64,000 bases of DNA from Listeria farberi (GTDB taxonomy: Bacteria > Bacillota > Bacilli > Lactobacillales > Listeriaceae), in assembly GCF_014229245.1 (NCBI RefSeq), contig NZ_JAARZJ010000012.1, forward strand, positions 43,619-107,618. Direction: 5' to 3'. The notes beneath the pieces were generated by a model, which searched no databases, had not been told where the DNA came from, and was given only the letters and a program-made list of their open reading frames with translations. The position numbers and the translations under genes are program-made. Positions 46,041-54,078 of the stretch are shown here, in pieces (within the stretch, counting starts at the first letter, position 1; the number at the start of each line of letters is the position of its first letter).

Positions 46041-46064
46041 AAAAACCCCCCCACTTAGTTAAAA

Positions 46065-46496
46065 TTAATCTTCCAAATATGCCCGAAGCTCTTCTATTCC
46101 AGTTTCCTCTACCGAAGAAATATAAAAAATATGCTTCGCGCCGGCCATGCGTAATGCCCGCTCTGCTCGCTCAATGTCTTTGTCCGATTCCGCCAAATCC
46201 ACTTTTGTAACAATCCCAATAACCGGTTTAGCAAAAATACTGGTAAACATCGGTGAAAACGTCTGCTTCTTCTCCGTTACACTCTGTAAAATCGCGATTA
46301 CTGATGCATCAGCCGCAGTCACAGTGAGCGCACTATATAGTTGCCTATGTTGTACAAATTCGCCTGGCGTATCAATCATTTCTTGAAAATACTCCACCGC
46401 TTGTGTTTTTTTATATAAAATATCATATCCGTGCAATTTCTGGCACAGCGTTGTCTTACCACAACCAACTGAACCCATTACCATCATTTTCTTCAA
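46065..46496 (-). CDS. pduV: Ras-like GTPase PduV (EutP family)
   Basis: The 143-aa small P-loop GTPase has GSVGCGKTTLCQKL, DTPGEF and TKVDLAESD, all G-protein boxes. PduV associates with the outside of the compartment in Salmonella. It follows pduU by five bases. Confidence 0.93.
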   Translation of the reverse strand: MKKMMVMGSVGCGKTTLCQKLHGYDILYKKTQAVEYFQEMIDTPGEFVQHRQLYSALTVTAADASVIAILQSVTEKKQTFSPMFTSIFAKPVIGIVTKVDLAESDKDIERAERALRMAGAKHIFYISSVEETGIEELRAYLED

Positions 46497-46501
46497 GTAA
46501 C

Positions 46502-46861
46502 TCAGCTCCTAGTGATTTTTGGAATTGAGAAGTCCAAAATTTCGTGTAATGAAAAAACGACTTGTTGTAAAGCTGATTCAACAGAAGAAACATCACCTGT
46601 AAGTACAACGGAACCACTAAAACGATCAATGAAGCCAATTCGTACATCTCCAGATTTAGTCGCGATGTCACTTGCGATAATCGAAGCTTCACTTGGTGTA
46701 ATGGTTAAAATTCCAATCGCACTAGCACCTTCTTCTAAACCTAATTTCGTATAAATATCACGGTTTGGATTCGCGATTAAATGCGCGAGTGTCACCTGTT
46801 TACCTGGTACGTATTCTTGAATTACGCGTTCTTTATTATCCTCAAAACTCATTTTTCCCAC
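46502..46861 (-). CDS. pduU: Circularly permuted BMC shell protein PduU
   Basis: The 119-aa BMC protein has an N-terminal extension ([21 protein letters not shown]) that makes the beta-barrel plug of PduU. The BMC core contains [22 protein letters not shown] precedes the ATG. It is the first gene of its own promoter unit. Confidence 0.94.
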   Translation of the reverse strand: MGKMSFEDNKERVIQEYVPGKQVTLAHLIANPNRDIYTKLGLEEGASAIGILTITPSEASIIASDIATKSGDVRIGFIDRFSGSVVLTGDVSSVESALQQVVFSLHEILDFSIPKITRS

Positions 46862-46895
46862 TCCTCATCTAGACAAACTATCTCAAAATAATCCT

Positions 46896-46924
46896 ATCAT
46901 ATTTAGGCGCCACTATTTTGTCAA
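46896..46924 (-). promoter_or_regulatory. Strong promoter for pduUV-cblS-cobUSC
   Basis: TTGACA (46924-46919) and TATGAT (46901-46896) are 17 bases apart, with a start near 46889. The promoter follows the terminator of pduST. Confidence 0.75.
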
Positions 46925-46928
46925 ATTG

Positions 46929-46966
46929 TTCAAAAGGCACGCAACCACAGTCAGTGCGTACCTTTC
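46929..46966 (-). terminator. Terminator between pduT and pduU
   Basis: AAAGGTACGCA and TGCGTGCCTTT pair on the minus strand with one T-G mismatch around a CTGACTGTGGT loop, followed by TTGAAC. The T tract is modest, so some read-through is possible. Confidence 0.65.
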
Positions 46967-46981
46967 TCAAAAACTCTATGA

Positions 46982-46998
46982 CAATATATTGTTATCTT
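46982..46998. promoter_or_regulatory. Candidate PocR operator (copy 3)
   Basis: This is the same 17-base CAATATATTGTTATCTT as at 42027-42043. It lies one base after the pduT stop and about 60 bases upstream of the pduU -35, in the same orientation relative to the genome. Confidence 0.55.
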
Positions 46999-46999
46999 T

Positions 47000-47554
47000 T
47001 TAATAGATTAAACTCTCAAAAACTTCTTTACGAGGTCTTGGTATAACTACTTTATTAATTAATAGTGCTTCTTCTTTAGCTGCACTAAGGCCTGCTTCCA
47101 CTGCCGCTTCACAAGCTGCTGTATCACCAGTTAAAACGACAAATGACTTACCCGCAATCCCAGTCGCCAACCGAATATCCATTAGCTGAACATCAGCTGC
47201 TTTTACTGCGGCATCAGCTGCTATAATTGAACCAGAGCACGAATAATATTCCATCACACCTACTGCATTCATCTCATCTGGAACTTCCGTTTTGTTAATT
47301 GCTTTGATTACTTGGTCAGACACGCGAGGAATGACTAAGTTCCCGACGATATTTGCCGCACCTATCTTCGTTCCAGCTTCAATTGATTGAGCTACAGAAT
47401 CCACTGTGCCTGCTATTAAAATATAATATTTCCCTGGACAGCTTGCTTTAGCATAAATTAATTCGGAATTGGCTGCTTTTAGCATTGTGTCAACCGCCTC
47501 AATGCCTTTCGAAATACTATTTAATTCGAGAAATCCTAATGTATCCATTTTCAT
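47000..47554 (-). CDS. pduT: Tandem-BMC Fe-S shell protein PduT
   Basis: PduT forms trimers with a [4Fe-4S] cluster in the central pore. Two BMC domains (LGFLELNSISKG and VGVMEYYSCSGS) are present. The cluster cysteine is Cys39 in SCPGKY. It overlaps the pduS stop by ATGA, fitting the known PduS-PduT electron link. Confidence 0.95.
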   Translation of the reverse strand: MKMDTLGFLELNSISKGIEAVDTMLKAANSELIYAKASCPGKYYILIAGTVDSVAQSIEAGTKIGAANIVGNLVIPRVSDQVIKAINKTEVPDEMNAVGVMEYYSCSGSIIAADAAVKAADVQLMDIRLATGIAGKSFVVLTGDTAACEAAVEAGLSAAKEEALLINKVVIPRPRKEVFESLIY

Positions 47555-48906
47555 GACATCACCTTCTTAATATGAACTTGTTCTTCGGTTATACGAATAA
47601 TTTGACCGTCAATACTTGCATGGATATTAGCCCCAAGAGCTGTATCAGGAATCTTCGCAATCAAATCACCTTTTCTCACAATATCCCCCTCGTTCACAAC
47701 CGGAATAGACGGCGCTCCAATATGCATTTTCGTTGGGATAAACACTTCATCCACATCTAAATAATGCATTGTTTCTAAATGAACATCTGCATATTGCTGT
47801 AAGCCCATTTTGATTAAAATATTTTTGGGGGCAATCGATTTATATTCGCGCATCGGGTCAGGCGTAAATTCTTTTTTATCGGTTTGATAACGAACACCTT
47901 GTTTTAGAAGTTCTTTTTTCACATGAATGTTTACTTGGCGCGGAGATAATCCCATCGGACACGCAATCACCTCACAAATACCACATTCACAACAAATCAT
48001 CGCTTCTTCCCAAATCGGATCTGGTTTAATATCCGTTATATCCTCTGCAACCGCAAAATGACGCATAACTTTATGCGGATGAATATCATGACCTAATTGC
48101 TTTCTCGGGCATAAATCCGAACAAAGCGAACACTGAATACAAGCTGATTTTGTTTCATTGAAAATTTGTTCCACTGTTTGGTAATGTAACTTGTGCAGAT
48201 AACCTGTATCCTCTGCAACAATCAAGCCAGACGTAGTTTTTGTCACCACTTTTTCAGAAATGGTGGATTGGTCATTCAATTTACCCATCATCGGTCCACC
48301 ATCTAAAAACAAGTACTCTTCCAAATTAGTTCCGCCTGCCGCTGCTAAACAAACCTCAAATGGCGTTCCAACAGGGACATCCAACAGCTTTGGTTCTCCT
48401 ACCGCTCCAGTTACTGTCAACTGTTTACGAACGACCGGCGCGTCATCTTGAATCGCATGGAAGACGTTCCACATTGTCGAGACATTCGATACAATACAGC
48501 CAACCATTAGTGGAATACCGCTTGGTGGTACAACACGGCCTGTCACTTCAAATACCATGACTTGTTCATCACCAGTCGGATAAACATTATCCATCTCATG
48601 AATTGTCACGCTTGCATCTAGTTCTGTAATTGCTGACCTAAGAGCCGCAATTTCTTCTGTGTAATAACGTTTTGTCGCAATAACGGCAAATTCTGCACCT
48701 ACTTGGCTTTTAACCATTTCAATTGCTTTAATCGTTTCTACTGCATGGTTTCTCATGACAAAATGATCGGTTTTTAGTAGCGGCTCACATTCCGCCGCAT
48801 TAATAATTAAGTATTCCACTTCACCGCTAAACTTGGCATGGGTCGGAAAACCCGCTCCACCACAACCAACAACGCCAGCATCTTTAATCTTTTCTAAAAT
48901 GGACAT
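47551..48906 (-). CDS. pduS: Cobalamin reductase PduS (RnfC-like flavo-Fe-S protein)
   Basis: PduS reduces cob(II)alamin for PduO. The N-terminus has the FMN/NAD site GVVGCGGAGFPTHAKF and NAAECEPLLKTDH. Two [4Fe-4S] motifs follow, CIQCSLCSDLCP and CCECGICEVIACP. A C-terminal biotinyl-like hairpin contains GDLIAKIPDTALGANIHAS. The ATG of MSILEKIKDAG has GAGGG about 10 bases upstream; GTG and TTG codons lie just before it. Confidence 0.94.
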   Translation of the reverse strand: MSILEKIKDAGVVGCGGAGFPTHAKFSGEVEYLIINAAECEPLLKTDHFVMRNHAVETIKAIEMVKSQVGAEFAVIATKRYYTEEIAALRSAITELDASVTIHEMDNVYPTGDEQVMVFEVTGRVVPPSGIPLMVGCIVSNVSTMWNVFHAIQDDAPVVRKQLTVTGAVGEPKLLDVPVGTPFEVCLAAAGGTNLEEYLFLDGGPMMGKLNDQSTISEKVVTKTTSGLIVAEDTGYLHKLHYQTVEQIFNETKSACIQCSLCSDLCPRKQLGHDIHPHKVMRHFAVAEDITDIKPDPIWEEAMICCECGICEVIACPMGLSPRQVNIHVKKELLKQGVRYQTDKKEFTPDPMREYKSIAPKNILIKMGLQQYADVHLETMHYLDVDEVFIPTKMHIGAPSIPVVNEGDIVRKGDLIAKIPDTALGANIHASIDGQIIRITEEQVHIKKVMS

Positions 48907-48935
48907 TTGGCTCAACACCCTCTTAATAGTTTTTC

Positions 48936-48964
48936 AGTATACTTCAATGATAGAGCGTTTACAT
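48936..48964 (-). promoter_or_regulatory. Predicted pduS promoter with overlapping cre-like site
   Basis: TATACT (48941-48936) has the hexamer ATGTAA 17 bases upstream. TGTAAACGCTCTAT (48963-48950) matches 12 of 14 positions of the CcpA cre consensus TGWAANCGNTNWCA and overlaps the -35. Confidence 0.5.
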
Positions 48965-49017
48965 TTCAAAATCTATAGTAAAATTTTGCAACCTAAAAGA
49001 GAGCAATATAATAGAAT

Positions 49018-49044
49018 AAAAAACCTACTAAAATTAGTAGGTTT
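49018..49044 (-). terminator. Terminator overlapping the end of the siroheme gene
   Basis: AACCTACTAA and TTAGTAGGTT form a perfect stem, followed by TTTTATT on the minus strand. The 5' arm encodes the last codons and stop of the siroheme gene. Confidence 0.8.
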
Positions 49045-49513
49045 TGTCTGTTTTATGTCGATTGGCAATTTCGTCTGTTTTTAAATTTTCAATTAGCTGG
49101 CTTACTTCTCTTTTTATTTTCTTGGCGTATCCTGGATTGCCACCATCCGTTGAAATACCGACTAGCAACTCATTTTTTGATACAGTTGCCATATTGAAAA
49201 AATCGGAATTCTTTTGCTCTGTCGTATCATTCACTAGTTGCTCTGGCAGATGATCTTTCAGTATCATTTGATTGACTTCTGGGTTATTCGTACAAATGAA
49301 TATCAGAAAAGCGCTATCAAGATGCTCTGCCCGGTAAGCTTCCTCTTTTACCTGTACTTGAAGCTCTTTAATCTCTGGCAAAACATCTAACCCAACAATT
49401 AAAATATCAGCACCGGTATGAAGCAGCCCCTTTACTTTACGAAGTGCTACCTTCCCGCCGCCAATTATGACAACCCTTTTCCCTGTAATATCAAGCATTA
49501 TCGGATATTTCAT
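49034..49513 (-). CDS. Precorrin-2 dehydrogenase / siroheme synthase N-terminal domain protein
   Basis: This Met8/CysG-N-type enzyme oxidises precorrin-2 to sirohydrochlorin, the branch point to siroheme and anaerobic B12. The Rossmann start MKYPIMLDITGKRVVIIG continues GGGKVALRKVKGLL, and DGGNPGYAKKIKREV is typical. The ATG is preceded by GGGGGC; an ATG one codon earlier is possible. It lies upstream of pduS, linking tetrapyrrole supply with the B12 cluster. Confidence 0.9.
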   Translation of the reverse strand: MKYPIMLDITGKRVVIIGGGKVALRKVKGLLHTGADILIVGLDVLPEIKELQVQVKEEAYRAEHLDSAFLIFICTNNPEVNQMILKDHLPEQLVNDTTEQKNSDFFNMATVSKNELLVGISTDGGNPGYAKKIKREVSQLIENLKTDEIANRHKTDKTY

Positions 49514-49604
49514 CATCAAGCCCCCGCACATTTTTCTTCATTTTAACACATAATTGAAACATTTTTCGGGTATAGTTAAAATAATTCAAAAGGAGGTAGA
49601 ATAA

Positions 49605-50012
49605 ATGTTTAATCAAGCGAAACGAATCTCCACATTTTTCACTTTTAATGGAAATGGTGAGGAAGCATTTCAATTTTATTTAGACACTTTCCCTGATGCA
49701 AAAAAGGTCTCATTAACCTACTTCACAAAGCCTGAGCAGGGCGGTGATATTGGCAAGGTTCTAAATGCTACTTTTGAAATAAAAGGAGCTTCATTCATGA
49801 TTATGGATATGACAAATAACGCCTCGCCAGCCTTTAGTTGGGCTACTACAACACTTTATTTTGCAGATACAGAAGAGGAATTTGATTCCCTTTTTGAAAG
49901 ATTAGCTAAAGAAGGAAGCGTAATGATGGGCCCAGAAGAAGTGGAAGCCCTTCGAAAAGTCGCCTGGGTTACAGATAAGTTCGGGATTACCTGGCAATTA
50001 GTATTGGCATAA
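49605..50012 (+). CDS. VOC-superfamily (PhnB/glyoxalase-like) protein
   Basis: The 135-aa protein has the 3-demethylubiquinone-methyltransferase/PhnB pattern (STFFTFNGNGEEAFQFYLDT, SPAFSWATTTLYF, GMTWQLV-like end). Its substrate is unknown. A TTGAAA / TAAAAT promoter with 17-base spacing (49557-49585) and AAAGGAGG precede it. It is a single-gene unit. Confidence 0.85.
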   Translation: MFNQAKRISTFFTFNGNGEEAFQFYLDTFPDAKKVSLTYFTKPEQGGDIGKVLNATFEIKGASFMIMDMTNNASPAFSWATTTLYFADTEEEFDSLFERLAKEGSVMMGPEEVEALRKVAWVTDKFGITWQLVLA

Positions 50013-50021
50013 AAAGAACAC

Positions 50022-50050
50022 GAAAACGCCCTCTAAAGCGTTTTCTTTTT
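50022..50050 (+). terminator. Terminator of the VOC gene
   Basis: GAAAACGC and GCGTTTTC pair around CCTCTAAA, followed by TTTTTT. Confidence 0.88.
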
Positions 50051-50062
50051 TAGTTCAAAACG

Positions 50063-50092
50063 TTTGACCATTTTCGACCATTATGATAAGAT
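50063..50092 (+). promoter_or_regulatory. clpP1 promoter overlapped by a CtsR box
   Basis: TTGACC (50064-50069) and TAAGAT (50087-50092) are 17 bases apart. The reverse complement of 50063-50079, GGTCGAAAATGGTCAAA, matches 16 of 17 positions of the CtsR heat-shock operator RGTCAAANANRGTCAAA and covers the -35. Confidence 0.85.
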
Positions 50093-50138
50093 ACCTATAT
50101 TACAAATAAACGAAGACTTTTCAAGGAGGAATTTTTTC

Positions 50139-50711
50139 ATGGCAGACAATAAAAATAATGAAAATATCGCGAATATCCTTACACAAAAATTAATTGATAC
50201 ACGAACAGTTTTAATTTATGGAGAAATTAATCAAGAGTTGGCTGAGAACGTTTCTAAGCAACTTTTGCTACTAGAATCTATCAGTGACGAACCAATTACA
50301 ATTTTTGTAAATAGCCAAGGTGGTCATGTTGAAGCAGGCGATACCATTCATGATATGATTAAATTCATTAAACCTGTAGTGAAAGTCGTTGGGACTGGAT
50401 GGGTTGCAAGCGCAGGCATTACTATTTACCTAGCTGCTGACAAAGAAAACCGCTATAGCCTACCTAACACTCGCTATATGATTCATCAACCAGCTGGCGG
50501 TGTTCAAGGTCAAAGTACAGAAATCGAAATCGAAGCAAAAGAAATTATCCGTATGCGCGAAAGAATTAATCGCTTAATCGCAGAAGCAACTGGTCAAACA
50601 TATGAAAAAATTTCTAAAGATACCGACCGTAACTTCTGGCTTTCTGTCAATGAAGCAAAAGATTACGGCATCGTTCATGAAATTATTCAAAACCGTGATG
50701 GAATAAAATAA
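50139..50711 (+). CDS. clpP1: Divergent Clp protease subunit ClpP1
   Basis: This is a ClpP-family serine protease subunit of 190 aa. The start MADNKNNENI follows AAGGAGG; upstream in-frame codons lie in the promoter. Ser91 (GWVASAG) and His116 (YMIHQP) are present. The third catalytic position is Asn165 (DTDRNFW, versus DTDRDNF in normal ClpP). Listeria ClpP1 is known to carry Asn at this place and to need ClpP2 for activity. Control by CtsR is likely. Confidence 0.93.
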   Translation: MADNKNNENIANILTQKLIDTRTVLIYGEINQELAENVSKQLLLLESISDEPITIFVNSQGGHVEAGDTIHDMIKFIKPVVKVVGTGWVASAGITIYLAADKENRYSLPNTRYMIHQPAGGVQGQSTEIEIEAKEIIRMRERINRLIAEATGQTYEKISKDTDRNFWLSVNEAKDYGIVHEIIQNRDGIK

Positions 50712-50714
50712 CAC

Positions 50715-50750
50715 AAAAAGGTTCACTTCATTTTGTAAGTGAACTTTTTT
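50715..50750 (+). terminator. clpP1 terminator
   Basis: AAAGGTTCACTT and AAGTGAACTTT pair with a 7-base loop and a T tract. Confidence 0.88.
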
Positions 50751-50775
50751 ATTATCTTTCAAAAGGAGTATCAAA

Positions 50776-51141
50776 ATGGAATTAACCAAAACAAATTTTC
50801 AAAAGCTTGACCAAATACATTTATCCTTCGAAAATCGTCATTCAATGGCTGAAATCATCGCTATTTTAAGTGAATCATACATTGAAATCACTAAAAACGG
50901 AGTGATTAAAGACTATGCTTATTACAAATCGCTTGAAACGCTTGGAGATAACACTTTAGAAATAACAGATTATTACATAAAAATTTTAGATGAGACTAAA
51001 GTCTTAACCTATTATAGATTGAAAAATATAAGTGAAAACAGCTATACAATGCGAAGTAATATTTGGATATTCGAAAATGGTTCATGGAAACTTACCTTTC
51101 ATCAAGGTACAAAAATCACACTAGAAAAGGAATTTGACTAA
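50776..51141 (+). CDS. Small hypothetical protein, NTF2/DUF4440-like
   Basis: The 121-aa soluble protein resembles the NTF2-like fold of DUF4440 (LSESYIEITKNGVIKDYAYY, then RSNIWIFENGSWKLTFHQGT, where the final W..FHQ is typical). The function is unknown. AAAGGAG precedes the ATG. It is convergent with the internalin gene. Confidence 0.75.
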   Translation: MELTKTNFQKLDQIHLSFENRHSMAEIIAILSESYIEITKNGVIKDYAYYKSLETLGDNTLEITDYYIKILDETKVLTYYRLKNISENSYTMRSNIWIFENGSWKLTFHQGTKITLEKEFD

Positions 51142-51154
51142 ATGCCAAATTCCT
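51127..51154. terminator. Terminator between the NTF2-like gene and internalin
   Basis: AAAAGGAATTTG and CAAATTCCTTTT form a 12-bp stem. It overlaps the last codons of the plus-strand gene and may also stop the minus-strand internalin transcript. The T tract is better on the plus strand. Confidence 0.7.
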
Positions 51155-51159
51155 TTTGT

Positions 51160-52740
51160 TTATTTTCTTTTTCGCAATAAAATCACACTAGAAACAGCTA
51201 ACATTATACCGCCAACTAAACTAGAAGTCATTCCTCTATCCCCTGTTTTTGGTAAATTTCTATTTTCTTTCACTGCTATCGAATTAACAGAAGAGGTCTG
51301 TTTTATTAGGGCTGGTTGAATATCTCGCGTTATTGACTTTACTGGACCAGTTGAAGGGACTTGATTTGGTGGATCCACCGGGTTTACCGGGGCAATTGGA
51401 TCTACTGGTTTTACTGGATCTACTGGGTCTACCGGGTCTACCGGGTCTACCGGGTCTACCGGGTCTACCGGGTCTACCGGGTCTACCGGGTCTACCGGGT
51501 CTACCGGGTCTACCGGGTCTACCGGGTCTGGGTCTACTGGATCTACCGGGTCTACTGGGTCTACTGGGTCTATGGGTTTATCAAGTAAAGGCTGAGTAAT
51601 TTTACCGGAATATGTTGTTGTTAATGAACCAATAGTTACTGGGATGTTGTAATTATAATTAAGGATATTGTTACTTTGAAGTCCTTCCCAAGTAATCTCT
51701 TCATTTGCGTAGATACCCCCATGGCTAACTGTGGTTGGTTTTACCCTACTACCATTTTCGTCAATTACTGGTGCTGGTAAAGTAAGTGGATTATCTACTT
51801 CGACCGCTTCCAACACACGAGTTTGATTATTAAGTTCTAACCTAGTTAAATTAGTCAAATTTTCCAGTGGAGAAATATCAATAATTTGGTTGGAATTTAA
51901 GGATAAAGTTTCAATATTTGGAAGTTCTGCTAAACTGCTTATATCTGTAATTTTATTGGTTTGTAAGCCTAAATCTTCAAGGCTCGTAAGGTTTTTAACT
52001 ACAGTTATATCACTTATTTGGTTACCATATAAGCTTAATCCAAGTAAATTAGTCATATTTTTAAGAGGCGTAATATCATTAATATTATTACCTCCAGCCC
52101 AAAACATCAACATATTTGTCAAGTTTTCAACAGGCGTTAAATCCGTTACTTCACAATCTCTCATAGTCAAAAATCCTAGCTGTGTCATATTTTTAACAGC
52201 ACTAATATCCGACACTGGGTTGGCGCTAAGATTAAGATCAAGCAAGTTTGTTAAATCCTTAATTGGTTCAATAGTTTGCAGATTATTAAATTCAAAATCA
52301 AGCGACATTAATGAAGTCAAATTCGCAATAGGAGTTAAATCACTAATTTGATTCCTCGCCAAACTAATTATTTCTAACTGAGTTAAACTACTTAATGGCG
52401 ATAAATCACTCACTTGGTTGCCATAGCCAAAAATCTGATTAAGATTTTGCAAATATTCTATTCCTTCCAAGCTTTGAACGCCTTTTGAATTGAAGTGTAA
52501 TGCTCTCACAGTATTCAATTGACTTTGTGTAACTGTGCTAGTTACAGATGGTAGTTTCAACCAATCCGCCACTACTTGTGCAAGATTTGGATCTGTAAAA
52601 ATTTCATTAATTGGCTTTGGCGTCGTAAGGATATATTTTGTCTCGGCTTTAACTTGTTGTGGCTTCGTTAAATCCCCCATACTAAAGACACAGGCTAAAA
52701 TTAAAAGTAAACTAGTTGTTAATTTAATTATTTTTTTCAT
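51160..52740 (-). CDS. LPXTG-anchored internalin-like surface protein
   Basis: The 526-aa protein starts [20 protein letters not shown], a signal peptide, with AAGGAGG 5 bases before the ATG. About ten 22-residue leucine-rich repeats of the internalin type follow (for example [19 protein letters not shown] units). After them come an Ig-like region, a proline-valine-aspartate repeat spacer, and the sortase A signal LPKTG at residue 496, a hydrophobic stretch and RKRK. It should be cell-wall bound. I see no PrfA box at its promoter. Confidence 0.92.
   Translation of the reverse strand: MKKIIKLTTSLLLILACVFSMGDLTKPQQVKAETKYILTTPKPINEIFTDPNLAQVVADWLKLPSVTSTVTQSQLNTVRALHFNSKGVQSLEGIEYLQNLNQIFGYGNQVSDLSPLSSLTQLEIISLARNQISDLTPIANLTSLMSLDFEFNNLQTIEPIKDLTNLLDLNLSANPVSDISAVKNMTQLGFLTMRDCEVTDLTPVENLTNMLMFWAGGNNINDITPLKNMTNLLGLSLYGNQISDITVVKNLTSLEDLGLQTNKITDISSLAELPNIETLSLNSNQIIDISPLENLTNLTRLELNNQTRVLEAVEVDNPLTLPAPVIDENGSRVKPTTVSHGGIYANEEITWEGLQSNNILNYNYNIPVTIGSLTTTYSGKITQPLLDKPIDPVDPVDPVDPVDPDPVDPVDPVDPVDPVDPVDPVDPVDPVDPVDPVDPVDPVKPVDPIAPVNPVDPPNQVPSTGPVKSITRDIQPALIKQTSSVNSIAVKENRNLPKTGDRGMTSSLVGGIMLAVSSVILLRKRK
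51388..51575 (-). repeat. Nine-base tandem repeat coding for Pro-Val-Asp
   Basis: The unit is TCTACCGGG on the plus strand (CCCGGTAGA in the coding sense), repeated about 18 times. Near-perfect copies lie in the middle and variants with CTGGG or one shortened unit lie at the edges. It encodes the wall-spanning spacer. Copy number probably varies between strains. Confidence 0.88.
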
Positions 52741-52766
52741 ATTGTCCTCCTTGATTGTCAAACCAT

Positions 52767-52795
52767 ATGATACACCGCTCATACAGTTAAATCAA
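52767..52795 (-). promoter_or_regulatory. Predicted promoter of the internalin gene
   Basis: TTGATT (52795-52790) and TATCAT (52772-52767) are 17 bases apart. The start lies about 20 bases before the ATG. The rest of the gap to 53030 is A+T rich with nothing else evident. Confidence 0.6.
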
Positions 52796-53030
52796 TGGAA
52801 GAAGGAGGCAATATTTCCTGTTTCATAAAGATTTAAAATAAATATTTCCGTGTTATATTTCCATCTTATTTCTTACATTTAATCCTAGTAAAGAAGCTTT
52901 TAAGAGATTTCCTCTAACGAATAGATAATTAATTAATTGTGACTAAATAGTGAAACAATGCATAGAAAAGTGAAGTTTTACTACTAAAAAAACAACTGAA
53001 ACTTTTAAATCTACATTGATCTGTTAATTT

Positions 53031-53690
53031 TTATAACTCGTTTGGCTTAGGTGCTCTAACATGCTTCTTCATTGAAAGTTCACATGCACCAAATGCTTGG
53101 AAATTTTTACGTGCTTCTAATAAAGTTAATCCATTATTGGCGCCAGAAGGAATATTTAATAATCCTTCTATCGAGGAGATATTTTGATAGTAAGAATAAA
53201 TCTCACCATTTTTTAAAGCAAAATAGCCATCATCTTCCCAAAAACACACGGGGCAAATCTCAAATTCTCCCCTCACATCAATCGTTAAAGAATTACAACA
53301 AACACATCTCTCTTTTTCAGTATTGTCTGGCCATTTAAGTAATAGCGTTCGTTCTTTTTCTTCTATTATTTTAAAACCATATTTTAAAAGAAAGGAAATC
53401 CCAGCCACATTTTCTCGTCTTACTTCATCGAAGATAACTCTTCCTTTACATTCATTTTGAAAAAAATCCAAGAACAAGTCCAAAGCCTTTCGAGCTATTT
53501 GTTGACCTCTATACTTTGCGGCAACTTTAATATTTAAATAAGCTGTCTCATTTTCCAAATCTCGAAAACTGACTTCTCCAACAGGTTCCATATCTTTTTT
53601 GATAATAAAATACGCATTAGTTTCTAGTGACTTAGACTTTAACCAATCCATTCTCGTTTCTTCTGGAAAAGAAAATGGCCCGCCAAGCAC
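53031..53690 (-). CDS. GNAT acetyltransferase fused to a CPCC cysteine-rich domain
   Basis: The N-terminal ~125 residues form a GNAT fold (VAAKYRGQQIARKALDLF is the acetyl-CoA loop). The C-terminal ~85 residues carry a zinc-ribbon-like CPCC domain (RCVCCNSLTI ... FEICPVCFWEDDGY). The given start is GTG, but the homologous frame continues 27 codons upstream (NITLQKPTTADFPFIEWLWG) to 53771 without ATG, GTG or TTG. The true start may be an ATC after GGGAGGG, or the start was lost. The substrate is unknown. Confidence 0.8.
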   Translation of the reverse strand: MLGGPFSFPEETRMDWLKSKSLETNAYFIIKKDMEPVGEVSFRDLENETAYLNIKVAAKYRGQQIARKALDLFLDFFQNECKGRVIFDEVRRENVAGISFLLKYGFKIIEEKERTLLLKWPDNTEKERCVCCNSLTIDVRGEFEICPVCFWEDDGYFALKNGEIYSYYQNISSIEGLLNIPSGANNGLTLLEARKNFQAFGACELSMKKHVRAPKPNEL

Positions 53691-53827
53691 TTCTGTTGTT
53701 GCTAAATCTCCCCATAACCATTCAATAAAAGGAAAATCAGCAGTAGTAGGTTTTTGTAATGTGATATTGATAGAGCATCCCTCCCATTATATCATTTCAT
53801 TTATTAAATCGTTATTGACATACTATC

Positions 53828-54078
53828 ATGACTTTCAAACTACTTCCCATTATTTTAGAAACAATAGCATTATTCTCGCTTATTGAAAATAAACTTAAAA
53901 AATCGACTGCACCACTATTAGCAGCAATAATTTCATTAAGTTAATTAACTATTTGGAAGCTAAAATGGTATTGTTTAAGAGGAGCTGTTAGTTCATAGCT
54001 ACTGCTTTTTTTAGTGCAATTATATTTGCTCTATTAAATTTCACACTTTGGATGGGACGAGATTTTATTTTTCGTTAA
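53828..54078 (+). pseudogene. Possible decayed small membrane protein
   Basis: An ATG opens a 38-residue hydrophobic frame (MTFKLLPIILETIALFSLIE) that stops at 53942. Another frame, starting near 54000, gives AFFSAIIFALLNFTLWMG and ends at 54078. Together they could be remains of an ~85-aa membrane protein with frameshifts. No intact ribosome site is visible, and this could equally be chance hydrophobic A+T-rich sequence. Confidence 0.3.

Noticed and set aside
48989..49020. Fourth copy of the PocR-type motif near pduS (GCAATATAATAGAAT)
   Set aside because: Only the first seven bases fit CAATATATTGTTAT, and such A+T-rich matches are expected by chance.
51388..51575. Short repeats as a CRISPR array
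   Set aside because: The repeats are 9-base direct tandem units without spacers inside a coding frame, and no cas genes are present.
51333..51599. Plus-strand collagen-like PGL repeat protein
   Set aside because: It is the reverse reading of the internalin PVD repeat; the periodicity is inherited from the minus-strand gene.
52741..53030. PrfA box before the internalin gene
   Set aside because: The promoter region has TTAACTGTATGA, which lacks the inverted TTAACA/TGTTAA symmetry of PrfA boxes.
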